DNA from: Stenotrophomonas maltophilia
Lineage (GTDB): Bacteria > Pseudomonadota > Gammaproteobacteria > Xanthomonadales > Xanthomonadaceae
Reading direction: 5' to 3'
Length of the DNA stretch: 40,338 nucleotides
Assembly (NCBI RefSeq): GCF_013464915.1
Contig: NZ_RAVT01000047.1
Location: forward strand, 18,487-58,824
The translations under genes were made by a program, and so were the position numbers. Shown here in pieces: positions 17,324-26,206 of this stretch (position 1 is the stretch's first letter; each line of letters opens with the position of its first letter). The notes beneath the pieces were generated by a model. It was given only the letters and a program-made list of their open reading frames with translations, was not told the origin of the DNA and made no database searches.

Positions 17324-19064
17324 CCGCTGGCGCGGCCTGTTCGCGCAGGTGCGCGCCGAGCCTGGCGAGATTGGCATCGATCGCGTCCATTTCCTCGCGT
17401 TGCGGCGCTGGCAGCGTCTGGCGCAGCTGCACGCGCAAAGCCCGCCATGCAGGGATTGCCTGCGCACTTGCGGTGGCCACTGCCCCGGCCAGTACCGCCT
17501 GCTCGTCGGCCAACGGCAGTCCATAGCCACCATCCCGCAGCAACGTGCCGGGGCGCAGCCACTGCCCGCTCTGTTCCAGCAGCCCGTGCAGATCGTGGGA
17601 TTCGCTGCTGCCCGGCGCAGCCAGCAGCTGCCGCTTGAGCACGTCACGCGCGCGCAGTTCGGCGCGGCGTTGCGCGGCCTGCTCCAGCAACAGCAGCGCG
17701 GCGCTGGCGCGCAGGTCGCCCTGCAGCAACCAGGGCGCACGCTGATGCGCGGGCAGCTTCAGCCAGCCGCGCACGTCGCGCACCGGCAGGTCCAGCTGCG
17801 AAGCCGCCACATCGAACAACTGCTGGTAGTGGTCGCGTGCCGAGGCGAAGTAGTAGCCCTGCGCCTGCGCGGCGCTGCGATCCGCCATCACCTGCTGGTC
17901 AAGCACCTGCAACTGCGCCAGGCGGCGCTTCAACCCGCGCGGACTCAGCTGGGCCAGACCGGCCCGCCCAAGGCGCGGCACGCCCGCCTGAAGCAGCTTG
18001 GCGGTTTCCACCGCGCAGTTGTTGCTGACGAAGTAATAGCGCCCATCATAGCTCCAGTGCACCTGCGCGGTGCGCTCGAGCAGGCTGGCGATCTCGTCGC
18101 GTCGCAGCTGCAACGGCAGCGATTGCAGGCCGCGCAGTTCGACCTTGGTGTATTCGTCCACCACCTGCTGCAGCGGCAACACGAACAGCCGCGAAGGATA
18201 CCCCCCGGTCAGTCCGCGCCAGTTGGAAATCTGCACGTCGCCGACGAAGGCGCGGAACGACAGCACGCGATGGTACTCCAGGTCCAGGCGGCAGTCCGGC
18301 CCCGCTGCGCGGCCGGGCCGGCAGATCACCAGCCGCAGCATGCTGTGCCCCCAGCGGCTCATCGGTTGTGCGCTGCCTTCGGCGAACAGGTAGTCCACTG
18401 CGTAGACACGCGATGGGTCAAGCTGAAGCAGCGACGCTGCGCCCTCTTCCGCATCGGCCTGCAGCAAGGGCAGCGTCGCCTCACACTGCGGCCGTGGCAG
18501 TGATGGCGGCGTTCCGAAATGGGCCTGGAACCACTGCGCCAGCGCCGGGCGCCTGCAGGCGAATTCGGCATCGAGCAGGTAATGCTCGGCGTTCACCGCC
18601 AGGTATTCGGCGGGACTCTTCAGCTCATAACCATCCGGGCTGCGGTCACGGAAGTCGTTGTCGCCGCGCCCCATATGCCAGGGCTTGCGCTGCCACCCCG
18701 CCAGATCGCGCCAACGGGGGCTGCGCGACCATGCCGCGCCGCTTCGATCCGCCACATGGGTCAGTTCGTGCACCAGCGCGCTGCGCCTTGCCCGGCGTGC
18801 ACCCGGCAGGCCGTCTTCAAGCAGGTCTCGACGCAGGGCAATGCCGCCAGCGAAGGCGCGGCCGTGCACGTCAGCCGGCAGGTCGTCACTCCAGCGCACC
18901 TGCACCTGAGCCGGCAATGCGCGCAGCAGGCCCTCCGGCAGCAGTGACTGCACGTCGGCCAGGGTCTGGCTGGCGAGCTGCTGCTGTGCCGGATCGAGAC
19001 CGGAGGGATCGAGCTCCAGACGATCAGCTGCGTGCGCGACGTGGGCGATCAGCAGTAGAGCCAC
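17301..19064 (-). CDS. Exported DUF4105 protein with an HExxH motif
   Basis: About 587 residues, of unknown function. The C-terminal half carries the DUF4105 (Lnb N-terminal periplasmic) domain: YAVDYLFAEG, SRWGHSMLRLVIC, NWRGLTGGYPSRLFV and SNNCAVETAKLLQ, a His/Cys set like that of NlpC-type hydrolases. The N-terminal part has ALVHELTHVADR, an HExxH zinc-peptidase-like motif. The N-terminus is odd: the hydrophobic ALLLIAHVAHAAD is signal-like, but the only sensible start before it is a GTG inside a SMAG repeat, which gives a signal with no basic region. The upstream open frame runs through repeats and is not credible as protein. It follows the DUF2388 gene on the same strand. Confidence 0.78.
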   Translation of the reverse strand: MALLLIAHVAHAADRLELDPSGLDPAQQQLASQTLADVQSLLPEGLLRALPAQVQVRWSDDLPADVHGRAFAGGIALRRDLLEDGLPGARRARRSALVHELTHVADRSGAAWSRSPRWRDLAGWQRKPWHMGRGDNDFRDRSPDGYELKSPAEYLAVNAEHYLLDAEFACRRPALAQWFQAHFGTPPSLPRPQCEATLPLLQADAEEGAASLLQLDPSRVYAVDYLFAEGSAQPMSRWGHSMLRLVICRPGRAAGPDCRLDLEYHRVLSFRAFVGDVQISNWRGLTGGYPSRLFVLPLQQVVDEYTKVELRGLQSLPLQLRRDEIASLLERTAQVHWSYDGRYYFVSNNCAVETAKLLQAGVPRLGRAGLAQLSPRGLKRRLAQLQVLDQQVMADRSAAQAQGYYFASARDHYQQLFDVAASQLDLPVRDVRGWLKLPAHQRAPWLLQGDLRASAALLLLEQAAQRRAELRARDVLKRQLLAAPGSSESHDLHGLLEQSGQWLRPGTLLRDGGYGLPLADEQAVLAGAVATASAQAIPAWRALRVQLRQTLPAPQREEMDAIDANLARLGAHLREQAAPAVTGAEAR

Positions 19065-19175
19065 GCCATGCGTGGCTGCATTCCACCGCCTGAACCACGG
19101 TAGAGCCGAGCCATGCTCGGCTGCCGTTGCGATCCGCGTACGCTGGGCGTTCGGCCGAGCATGGCTCGGCTCCAC
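19055..19175. repeat. Cluster of three SMAG repeats
   Basis: The elements are 19055-19079 (plus), 19100-19124 (plus) and 19153-19175 (minus; its head is GTGG rather than GTAG). The last two form an inverted pair with the core GAGCCGAGCCATGCTCGGC. The first overlaps the start of the DUF4105 gene. The rest fills the gap to the DUF2388 gene. Confidence 0.8.
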
Positions 19176-19209
19176 AGAAAGCGATGACGCGGAGGTCATG
19201 CCGCCCGGA

Positions 19210-19509
19210 TCAACGCGCCAGCAGCGCGCGTGCCAGTTCCAGGTCGCTCTGCTGCTGTGCGGCGGTGCTCTGCTCGCGCAGGTGGACCAGTGCGGCCTGC
19301 AGGCGCGCACCACGGATCTGGCCGTCGCTGGCAACGAATGCAGCGGCATCATCACGTGCAGCCTGCACCACCTTGTCGTCGCCCGAACTGCTGGCCGAAG
19401 ATCCCGACGATGCACCGGTGGCGGAACCGGCCGAGGTGCCGGCGAAGCTGGAAGCGAAGCCGGCCAGCGGCAGGGACAGCAGGGCGAGCAGCAGAAGCGG
19501 ACGGGTCAT
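19210..19509 (-). CDS. Secreted DUF2388 (TIGR02448) protein
   Basis: A 99-residue protein with a clear signal peptide (MTRPLLLLALLSLPLAGFA). A Ser/Gly/Ala-rich stretch follows, then the family core DDKVVQAARDDAAAFVASDG with IRGARLQAALVHLR. The function is unknown. Only small residues follow the leader, and there is no lipobox cysteine, so it is likely periplasmic or secreted. Related genes in pseudomonads tend, as far as I recall, to lie near DUF4105 genes, which matches this pairing; that memory is not verified here. Confidence 0.82.
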   Translation of the reverse strand: MTRPLLLLALLSLPLAGFASSFAGTSAGSATGASSGSSASSSGDDKVVQAARDDAAAFVASDGQIRGARLQAALVHLREQSTAAQQQSDLELARALLAR

Positions 19510-19571
19510 CGGTGCGAAGCCGGTTGTGAAGGTGCGTGGAGCGTAACGGGTACGTGAAGGATTTTCCCGGC

Positions 19572-20960
19572 TCAGAGGTCGAAGAGCTTGCCGGGATTCA
19601 GCCGCGCTTGGGGATCGAACGCGCGTTTGACCGCCTTCATCAGGGCGATCTCGGCCGGGCCTCGGGTGCTGTCCAGGTAACCCTTCTTGACCAGGCCGAT
19701 GCCGTGTTCGGCCGAGATGCTACCGTCGAAGCGCGCCAGCACCTGTGCCAGAAGCTTGGTCACGTGTTCGCACTGCGCCACGAAATCGGCGTCGCCGGTG
19801 TCATCGGGCTTGAGCACGTTGATGTGCAGGTTGCCGTCGCCGATATGGCCGAACCAGACCACGTCGAAGTGCGGATAGGCCTGCCCGATCAGCGCCTGGG
19901 TCTCGGCCAGGAATGCCGGCATCGCCGAGATCCGCACCGAGACGTCGTTCTTGTAGGGTTTGTAGCGCGCCAGCGATTCGGTGATGCCTTCGCGCAGGCG
20001 CCACAGCTGGGCCGCCTGGGCGTCGCTGGCACTGATCACGCCATCGCTGACCCAGCCGTTGCCCATGCAGTCCTCGAAGGCGGCCATCGCCGCCGCCTCC
20101 TGCGCCTCGTCATTGGCCGCGAATTCGGTCACCACGTAGTACGGGTGCACCTCATCGAACGGCGCCTGCGCGCCGTGCGCCAGCACATGCTGCAGCGCCC
20201 GGTCGGTGAAGAACTCGAAGGCCTGCAGCTGCAGGCGCGCGCGGAACGCAGCGAATACCTGCATCAGAACCTCGAAGCTGGGCAGCGCCAGCAGCATCAC
20301 GTTGCTGGCCGGCGGCGGGTCGGTCAGCTTCACCGTCGCCTCGACGATCACGCCCAAGGTGCCTTCCGAACCGATCAGCAGCTGGCGGAAATCGTAGCCA
20401 CTGGAGTTCTTGATCAGCCCCTTGTTGAGCTCGAGCAGTTCGCCACTGGCAGTGACCACCTTCAGCCCGGCGATCCACTCGCGGGTGTTGCCGTAGCGGA
20501 TCACGCGGATGCCCCCTGCATTGGTGGCGATGTTGCCGCCGATCGTGCAGGAACCACGCGCGGCGAAATCCACCGGGTAGATCAGGCCGTGGTCCAGCGC
20601 GGCATTGTGGACGGCTTCCAGCGGCATGCCGGCCTGCACCACCAGCGTGCGATCGACCGCGTCGTAGGCCAGTGCCTTGTTCATCCGCTCCAGGCTGAGC
20701 ACCAGCTCGCCGTTGGCCGCCACTGCGCCACCGGACAGGCCGGTGCGGCCGCCGGACGGCACCACGGCCACGCCCTCGCCTGCGCTCCAGCGCATCACCG
20801 CCTGCACTTCCTCGACCGTGGCCGGCAGTGCGATCGCCAGCGGCGCCGGCATCCAGCGCCGGGTCCAGTCGCGCCCGTAGTGCTCCAGGTCGGCCGGGTC
20901 GGTCTTCAGCTTCAGGCCGGGACAGGCCAGCTGCAGCGAGGCGATGCGGGAATCGGTCAT
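19572..20960 (-). CDS. FAD-linked oxidase, probable D-2-hydroxyglutarate dehydrogenase
   Basis: A 462-residue flavoprotein of the VAO/GlcD family. The FAD-binding half has PSGGRTGLSGGAVA, GGNIATNAGG and GYDFRQLLIGSEGTLG. The substrate half has the metal-binding GHIGDGNLHINV and the catalytic EHGIGLVKKGYL near the end. Homologues act on D-lactate, D-2-hydroxyglutarate or glycolate. The divergent serA neighbour makes D-2-hydroxyglutarate the best guess, because SerA makes it from 2-oxoglutarate and this enzyme would oxidise it back. The start ATG 20960 gives a standard N-terminus. Confidence 0.87.
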   Translation of the reverse strand: MTDSRIASLQLACPGLKLKTDPADLEHYGRDWTRRWMPAPLAIALPATVEEVQAVMRWSAGEGVAVVPSGGRTGLSGGAVAANGELVLSLERMNKALAYDAVDRTLVVQAGMPLEAVHNAALDHGLIYPVDFAARGSCTIGGNIATNAGGIRVIRYGNTREWIAGLKVVTASGELLELNKGLIKNSSGYDFRQLLIGSEGTLGVIVEATVKLTDPPPASNVMLLALPSFEVLMQVFAAFRARLQLQAFEFFTDRALQHVLAHGAQAPFDEVHPYYVVTEFAANDEAQEAAAMAAFEDCMGNGWVSDGVISASDAQAAQLWRLREGITESLARYKPYKNDVSVRISAMPAFLAETQALIGQAYPHFDVVWFGHIGDGNLHINVLKPDDTGDADFVAQCEHVTKLLAQVLARFDGSISAEHGIGLVKKGYLDSTRGPAEIALMKAVKRAFDPQARLNPGKLFDL

Positions 20961-21129
20961 GACGGTCCAGCGCGGGGCGTGAAGAACGGGCAAGCGTGCC
21001 AGCGGCACGCGCCAGCGTCCAGCCCCGCAGCCGTGCAGATAGCTACGGATGCAACCAATTGCGCACTGCACCATGGGCGGCACGATCTGGCATAGTGGTT
21101 GGCCCCTGTCCCACTGGCCGTGTTGCCCC

Positions 21130-22371
21130 ATGTCGCCGAAGAAGACCTCGTTCCCGAAGCAGGATATCCGCGTGCTGTTGCTGGAGGGGGTCAGCCAGAC
21201 CGCCGTGGAGGTGTTCAGCGCCGCCGGCTACAGCCAGATCGAAGCGCACACCAAGGCTCTGCCCGAGGACGAACTGAAGGCGCGCATCGCCGAGGCGCAC
21301 ATCGTCGGCATCCGCTCACGCACCCAGCTCAGCGCCGAGGTGCTGGCCGAGGCCAAGCGCCTGATCGCGGTGGGCTGCTTCTGCATCGGCACCAACCAGG
21401 TCGACCTGGATGCGGCCGAACTGGCCGGCATTCCGGTGTTCAACGCGCCCTATTCCAACACCCGCAGCGTGGCCGAGCTGGTGATCGCCGAGGCCATCAT
21501 GCTGACCCGCGGCATTCCGCAGAAGAACGCCGAGTGCCATCGCGGCGGCTGGTCGAAGTCGGCCAGCGGCAGCCATGAAGTGCGCGGCAAGACCCTGGGT
21601 ATCATCGGCTACGGCCACATCGGCACCCAGGTCGGCGTGCTGGCCGAATCGCTGGGCATGCAGGTGATCTTCCACGACGTGGAAACCAAGCTGGCGCTGG
21701 GCAATGCCCGTGCCGCAGCCAGCCTGGACGACCTGCTGGCGCGCGCCGACATCGTCACCCTGCACGTGCCGGAAACCCCGTCCACGCAGTGGATGATCGG
21801 CAGCACCGAGCTGGCGAAGATGCGCAAGGGCGCGCACCTGATCAATGCCGCGCGCGGCACCGTGGTCGACATCGATGCACTGGACGCGGCCCTGGCCAGC
21901 GGCCACGTCGGTGGCGCCGCGCTGGACGTGTTCCCGGTCGAGCCGAAGGGCAATGGCGATGTCTTCGAATCGCCGCTGACCCGCCACGACAACGTGATCC
22001 TGACCCCGCACGTGGGCGGCAGCACGCTGGAAGCACAGGACAACATCGGCATTGAAGTAGCGGCCAAGCTGGTGCGCTACAGTGACAACGGCAGCACCCT
22101 GTCGGCGGTCAACTTCCCGGAAGTGACCCTGCCCGAGCACGCCGACAGCCTGCGCCTGCTGCACATCCACCAGAACGTGCCGGGCGTGCTGTCCAAGGTC
22201 AACGAGATCTTCTCGCGCCACAACGTCAACATCGACGGCCAGTTCCTGCGTACCGACCCGAAGGTGGGTTACGTGGTGATCGACATCACCGCCAGCGAGG
22301 AACAGGCCGCCGCCGTGCGTGACGAACTGGCCGCGATTCCGGGCACGCTGCGGACGCGCATTCTGTACTGA
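21130..22371 (+). CDS. serA: D-3-phosphoglycerate dehydrogenase SerA
   Basis: First enzyme of serine synthesis, 413 residues, close in length to E. coli SerA. The N-terminal substrate domain has VGIRSRTQLS. The NAD-binding domain has GIIGYGHIGTQVG near 160. Catalytic residues are the Arg in NAARGTVVD, the Glu in VFPVEP and the His in TPHVGGST. A C-terminal ACT domain (LLHIHQNVPGVLSKVNEIF) is the site of serine feedback inhibition. It diverges from the flavoprotein dehydrogenase across about 170 bp and ends before an inverted SMAG pair. Confidence 0.95.
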   Translation: MSPKKTSFPKQDIRVLLLEGVSQTAVEVFSAAGYSQIEAHTKALPEDELKARIAEAHIVGIRSRTQLSAEVLAEAKRLIAVGCFCIGTNQVDLDAAELAGIPVFNAPYSNTRSVAELVIAEAIMLTRGIPQKNAECHRGGWSKSASGSHEVRGKTLGIIGYGHIGTQVGVLAESLGMQVIFHDVETKLALGNARAAASLDDLLARADIVTLHVPETPSTQWMIGSTELAKMRKGAHLINAARGTVVDIDALDAALASGHVGGAALDVFPVEPKGNGDVFESPLTRHDNVILTPHVGGSTLEAQDNIGIEVAAKLVRYSDNGSTLSAVNFPEVTLPEHADSLRLLHIHQNVPGVLSKVNEIFSRHNVNIDGQFLRTDPKVGYVVIDITASEEQAAAVRDELAAIPGTLRTRILY

Positions 22372-22392
22372 CGCGGATCCCGCCATGCACTT

Positions 22393-22459
22393 GTAGAGCC
22401 GAGCCCATGCTCGGCTGCGGTTCCGGCCCGCATTGAGCCGAGCATGGGCTCGGCTCTAC
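22393..22459. repeat. Inverted SMAG pair between serA and the NUDIX gene
   Basis: The elements are 22393-22418 (plus) and 22434-22459 (minus). Their 23-base outer arms, beginning GTAGAGCCGAGCCCATGC, are fully complementary, so the pair can fold as one long stem. It lies between convergent genes and is a likely two-way terminator. Confidence 0.82.
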
Positions 22460-22465
22460 AGGTTG

Positions 22466-23035
22466 CTAGCGTGCCAGCCACCTGCGTGCCATGCGCTGCA
22501 TGGATTCGTCCGATTCCGGATCGGCGGCGACCTCGGTCACCGGCCGCCAGGCCAGTTCCAGCGATTCCTCGCTGAGCACGAAGGCCTCGCCACCCAGCGC
22601 GCGGATCACGAAACGTACGTCGTAGTGCCAGTGTCCCGGCACGTCCTTGCGTTCCGGAATCCAATGCTTGTCCAGATCGAAGATGGCCGGGTCTTCCAGC
22701 ACCAGGCCGCTCAGGCCCGACTCCTCCTCGGCCTCCTTCAGCGCGACCTGGGCCAAATCGCGGTCGCCGTCGGCATGGCCGCCCAGCTGCAGCCACCGCT
22801 GCAGCTTGCGGTGGTGGGTCAGCAGCAGGCGCTGGCCATCGGCACTGACCAGCCAGCAGCTGGCGGTGAAGTGCCCGGCCAGCCGTTCGCGCCGGAACGG
22901 ATCTTCCGGATCGTCCAGCAATGTGCCGAATTCGGCAGCCAGTGCGTCGTGGGCGGGCTCGCGGCGAGCATAGTCCAGCAGCAGGCCACGCAGGCGATCA
23001 TCAAGCGCGGCAAGGGTTTCGGCGGTCTGGCTCAT
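22466..23035 (-). CDS. NUDIX hydrolase
   Basis: A 189-residue phosphohydrolase. The NUDIX box region is GGHADGDRDLAQVALKEAEE followed by ESGL. The catalytic REUXEE is present as KEAEEES, while the first part (GX5E) has Arg where Glu is usual, as seen in this subgroup. The substrate cannot be predicted. ATG 23035 is preferred over an upstream in-frame ATG at 23080, because the conserved region then starts normally. A GATAAT sequence at 23066-23071 on this strand is a possible -10 box. Confidence 0.86.
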   Translation of the reverse strand: MSQTAETLAALDDRLRGLLLDYARREPAHDALAAEFGTLLDDPEDPFRRERLAGHFTASCWLVSADGQRLLLTHHRKLQRWLQLGGHADGDRDLAQVALKEAEEESGLSGLVLEDPAIFDLDKHWIPERKDVPGHWHYDVRFVIRALGGEAFVLSEESLELAWRPVTEVAADPESDESMQRMARRWLAR

Positions 23036-23213
23036 GAATGGGCGGCGTTTGGAAAAATACTGCTCATTATCGCCGTTCATTGTTGCGATTGCGCTTGTGC
23101 GTTGGCTTCAGCTTTGGCTAAGGTACAGCGGGCCGTTCGCGCGGCCTTCACCATTCCAGGGTTGCCGGCAACGTATCGGCGGCCCACCCAATCCGATCAC
23201 TAGGAAGTACTGC

Positions 23214-24689
23214 ATGCTGAAAGCTCTGTTGAGGGTCAAGCCGGTTGAACCGGCCGGGCACGTCGATGCCGGCGAACCCATCGAAGGCAGCCTGGACGGC
23301 GAAGCCACGTTGAAACGGACCCTCACGGCTAAACACCTCATCCTGCTTGGCGTGGGTGCGGTGATCGGCGCAGGCATCTTCGTGCTGACCGGCCAGGCCG
23401 CAGCCAACCACGCTGGCCCGGCAGTGATGCTGTCGTTCGTCATCGCTGGTTTCGCCTGCGCCCTGGCGGGCCTGTGCTACGCCGAATTCGCGGCGATGAT
23501 GCCGGTCTCCGGCAGTGCCTACTCCTACTCGTACGCCACCCTCGGCGAAGGCATGGCCTGGTTCATCGGCTGGTGCCTGGTGCTGGAGTACCTGTTCGCC
23601 TCGGCCTCGGTCGCGGTGGGCTGGTCGGCGTACCTGATCAGCTTCATCACCACCACGCTGCACATGCCGTTCCCGGATGCATTGAGCGCGGCCCCGATTG
23701 CCTGGACCGGCAGCGAGTTCATCGCCTCGGGCAAGCTGTTCAACCTGCCGGCGGTGCTGATCGTGGCGGCGGTGTCCGGCCTGCTGTACGTGGGCGTGAC
23801 CCAGTCGGCCTTCGTCAACGCGATCATCGTGGCGATCAAGGTCACCGTCATCTGCCTGTTCATCGGCATCGGCGCGGCCCACATCGACCCGGCCAACTGG
23901 CAGCCGTTCATCCCGGAAAACACCGGCGTGCCGGGTGAGTTCGGCTGGAGCGGCGTGTTCCGCGCGGCCACCATCGTGTTCTTCGCCTACATCGGCTTCG
24001 ACGCGGTCTCCACCGCCGCCGGCGAAACCAAGGACCCGCAGCGCAACATGCCGATCGGCCTGCTTGGCTCGCTGGCCGTGTGCACCATCGTCTACATCAT
24101 CGTCTGCGCGGTGCTGACCGGCATGATGCCGTACCACCTCCTGGGCACCGACAAGCCGGTGGCCACCGCGCTGGAACCCTACCCGACCCTGGCCTGGCTG
24201 AAGACCCTGGTCGAGATCGGCGCCATCGCCGGCCTGTCCTCGGTGGTGCTGGTGATGATGATGGGCCAGACCCGCATCGCCTACACCATCTCCCGCGACG
24301 GCCTGCTGCCGAAGTTCTTCGGCAAGGTCCACGCCCGCTTCCGCACCCCGTACGTCGCCACGATCGTTGTCGGCGTGATCGCCGCCGCACTGGCCGGCCT
24401 GGTGCCGCTGAACGTGCTGGGCGAACTGGTCTCGATGGGCACCCTGCTGGCCTTCGCCACCGTCTGCGTCGGCGTGCTGGTGCTGCGCTATACCAAGCCG
24501 GAGATCCACCGCCCGTTCCGCGTGCCGGCGGTGTGGATCATCTGCCCGCTCGGTGCAGCCACCTGCCTGTTCCTGTTCTGGCAGGCGTTCGTGGTGCACT
24601 GGCACCTGTTCGTGGGCTGGACGCTGCTTGGCCTGCTGATCTACCTGGGCTACGGCATCCGCAACAGCAAGCTGGCCAAGTCGCCCTGA
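23214..24689 (+). CDS. APC-family amino acid permease (first of two)
   Basis: Inner-membrane cationic/neutral amino acid transporter, 491 residues, with about 12 or more hydrophobic helices. Family motifs are GVGAVIGAGIFVLTGQAA near 48-65 (the unwound first helix that binds the substrate backbone), EFAAMMPVSGSAYSYSY, and FFAYIGFDAVSTAAGE in helix 6. GGAAG precedes the ATG. A near-identical permease follows after a terminator, so this is a tandem duplication with separate transcripts. The substrate is unknown; homologues of this CAT-like group carry arginine, lysine or other amino acids. Confidence 0.9.
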   Translation: MLKALLRVKPVEPAGHVDAGEPIEGSLDGEATLKRTLTAKHLILLGVGAVIGAGIFVLTGQAAANHAGPAVMLSFVIAGFACALAGLCYAEFAAMMPVSGSAYSYSYATLGEGMAWFIGWCLVLEYLFASASVAVGWSAYLISFITTTLHMPFPDALSAAPIAWTGSEFIASGKLFNLPAVLIVAAVSGLLYVGVTQSAFVNAIIVAIKVTVICLFIGIGAAHIDPANWQPFIPENTGVPGEFGWSGVFRAATIVFFAYIGFDAVSTAAGETKDPQRNMPIGLLGSLAVCTIVYIIVCAVLTGMMPYHLLGTDKPVATALEPYPTLAWLKTLVEIGAIAGLSSVVLVMMMGQTRIAYTISRDGLLPKFFGKVHARFRTPYVATIVVGVIAAALAGLVPLNVLGELVSMGTLLAFATVCVGVLVLRYTKPEIHRPFRVPAVWIICPLGAATCLFLFWQAFVVHWHLFVGWTLLGLLIYLGYGIRNSKLAKSP

Positions 24690-24696
24690 TCCGCCT

Positions 24697-24721
24697 ACGG
24701 GCCGGCCTCGTGCCGGCCCGT
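24697..24721 (+). terminator. Hairpin terminator between the permeases
   Basis: ACGGGCCGGC pairs perfectly with GCCGGCCCGT around CTCGT, followed within a few bases by TTTT. It starts 8 nt after the stop codon. A second small hairpin (GCGCGCC/GGCGCGC, 24733-24752) follows. Confidence 0.75.
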
Positions 24722-24771
24722 CCGTTTTCCCCGCGCGCCGCCCGTGGCGCGCTTCGACAAGACCACCACAC

Positions 24772-26199
24772 ATGTTCAAGCAACTGTGGGCCACCAAGCA
24801 CCCGCATGCCGCCCATGAAGACGCCAACGGCCTGAGCCTGCGCCGCCACCTCGGCCCCTGGGGGCTGACCGCCCTCGGCATCGGCGCGGTGATCGGCGGC
24901 GGCATCTTCGTCATCACCGGCCAGGCCGCCGCCAACCACGCCGGCCCGGCGATCATGCTGTCGTTCGTGCTGGCCGCCATCTGCTGCGCCTTCTGCGCAC
25001 TGGCCTACGCCGAATTCGCCTCGATGGTGCCGGTCTCCGGCAGCGCCTATACCTACACCTACGCCACCTTCGGCGAGCTCTCGGCCTGGTTCATCGGCTG
25101 GATGCTGGTACTCGAATACGGCGTCTCCGCGTCGGCGGTGGCGGTCAGCTGGACCGGCTACTTCCTCAGCCTGCTCAGCCAGTTCGACATCCACCTGCCA
25201 GCCGCGCTGGTCAGTGCACCACTGGACGCACAGCTGCGCCCGACCGGCGCGATCGCCAACCTGCCTGCTGCGGCCCTGGTGCTGCTGCTGACCTGGCTGT
25301 GCTACGTCGGCATCAGCAAGTCCTCGGCGATGAACATGGCCATGGTCGTGCTCAAGACCGGCCTGATCGTTCTGGTCATCGTGGTCGGCTGGAAATACGT
25401 GGATACCAGCAACTGGACGCCCTTCATCCCGGCCAACGAAGGTCCCGGCAAATACGGCATGGAAGGCGTGCTGCGCGGTGCGGCGATGGTGTTCTTCGCC
25501 TACATCGGCTTCGAGGCGGTGTCGGTGGCAGCTCAGGAGTCGAAGAATCCGCAGCGCGACATGCCCTTCGGCATGATGTTGTCGCTGGTGATCTGCACCG
25601 TGCTGTACATCGCGATGGCCGCGGTGATGACCGGCCTGGTGCCGTACCAGCTGCTGGGCACCGACGAGCCGGTGGTGACCGCGGTGGCCGCGCATCCGCA
25701 GCTGGGCTGGCTGCGCTGGGTGGTCGAGGTCGGCGCGCTGGTCGGCCTGTCCTCGGTGGTGCTGGTGATGATCATCGGCCAGCCGCGCATCTTCATGATC
25801 ATGGGCCGCGACGGCCTGCTGCCGCCGGTGTTCACCAAGATCCACCCGAAGTACCGCACCCCGCACATCAACACGGTGATCACCGGCATCGGCATCGCCC
25901 TGCTGGCGGCGCTGTTCCCGCTGGACATCCTCGGTGAGCTGACCTCGATGGGCACGCTGATCGCGTTCGCCGCCGTGTGCGCCGGCGTGCTGATCCTGCG
26001 CCGCACCCAGCCGGACCTGCCACGCCCGTTCCGCATGCCCATGGCCTGGCTGATCTGCAGCCTGGGCGTGCTGAGCTGCCTGGCGCTGCTGTCGGCGATG
26101 ACGATGCACAACTGGATGCTGATGGGCGTGTGGACCTTCGTCGGCTTCGTGATCTATTTCTGCTACGGCTTCAGGCACAGCCGCCTGCGGGGTAAGTGA
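24772..26199 (+). CDS. APC-family amino acid permease (second of two)
   Basis: Paralogue of the preceding gene, 475 residues. The same motifs appear at similar positions: GIGAVIGGGIFVITGQAA, EFASMVPVSGSAYTYTY and FFAYIGFEAVSVAAQE. The differences concentrate in the N-terminal tail (MFKQLWATKHPH) and around helix 3 (YGVSASAVAVSWTG against YLFASASVAVGWSA), which suggests a diverged substrate range. No good Shine-Dalgarno precedes the ATG. A structured repeat begins 8 nt after the stop. Confidence 0.9.
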   Translation: MFKQLWATKHPHAAHEDANGLSLRRHLGPWGLTALGIGAVIGGGIFVITGQAAANHAGPAIMLSFVLAAICCAFCALAYAEFASMVPVSGSAYTYTYATFGELSAWFIGWMLVLEYGVSASAVAVSWTGYFLSLLSQFDIHLPAALVSAPLDAQLRPTGAIANLPAAALVLLLTWLCYVGISKSSAMNMAMVVLKTGLIVLVIVVGWKYVDTSNWTPFIPANEGPGKYGMEGVLRGAAMVFFAYIGFEAVSVAAQESKNPQRDMPFGMMLSLVICTVLYIAMAAVMTGLVPYQLLGTDEPVVTAVAAHPQLGWLRWVVEVGALVGLSSVVLVMIIGQPRIFMIMGRDGLLPPVFTKIHPKYRTPHINTVITGIGIALLAALFPLDILGELTSMGTLIAFAAVCAGVLILRRTQPDLPRPFRMPMAWLICSLGVLSCLALLSAMTMHNWMLMGVWTFVGFVIYFCYGFRHSRLRGK

Positions 26200-26206
26200 G
26201 GGGATT

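Noticed and set aside
19065..19415. N-terminal extension of the DUF4105 protein
   Set aside because: The frame runs through SMAG repeats and the opposite side of the DUF2388 gene. It has no signal sequence at its start.
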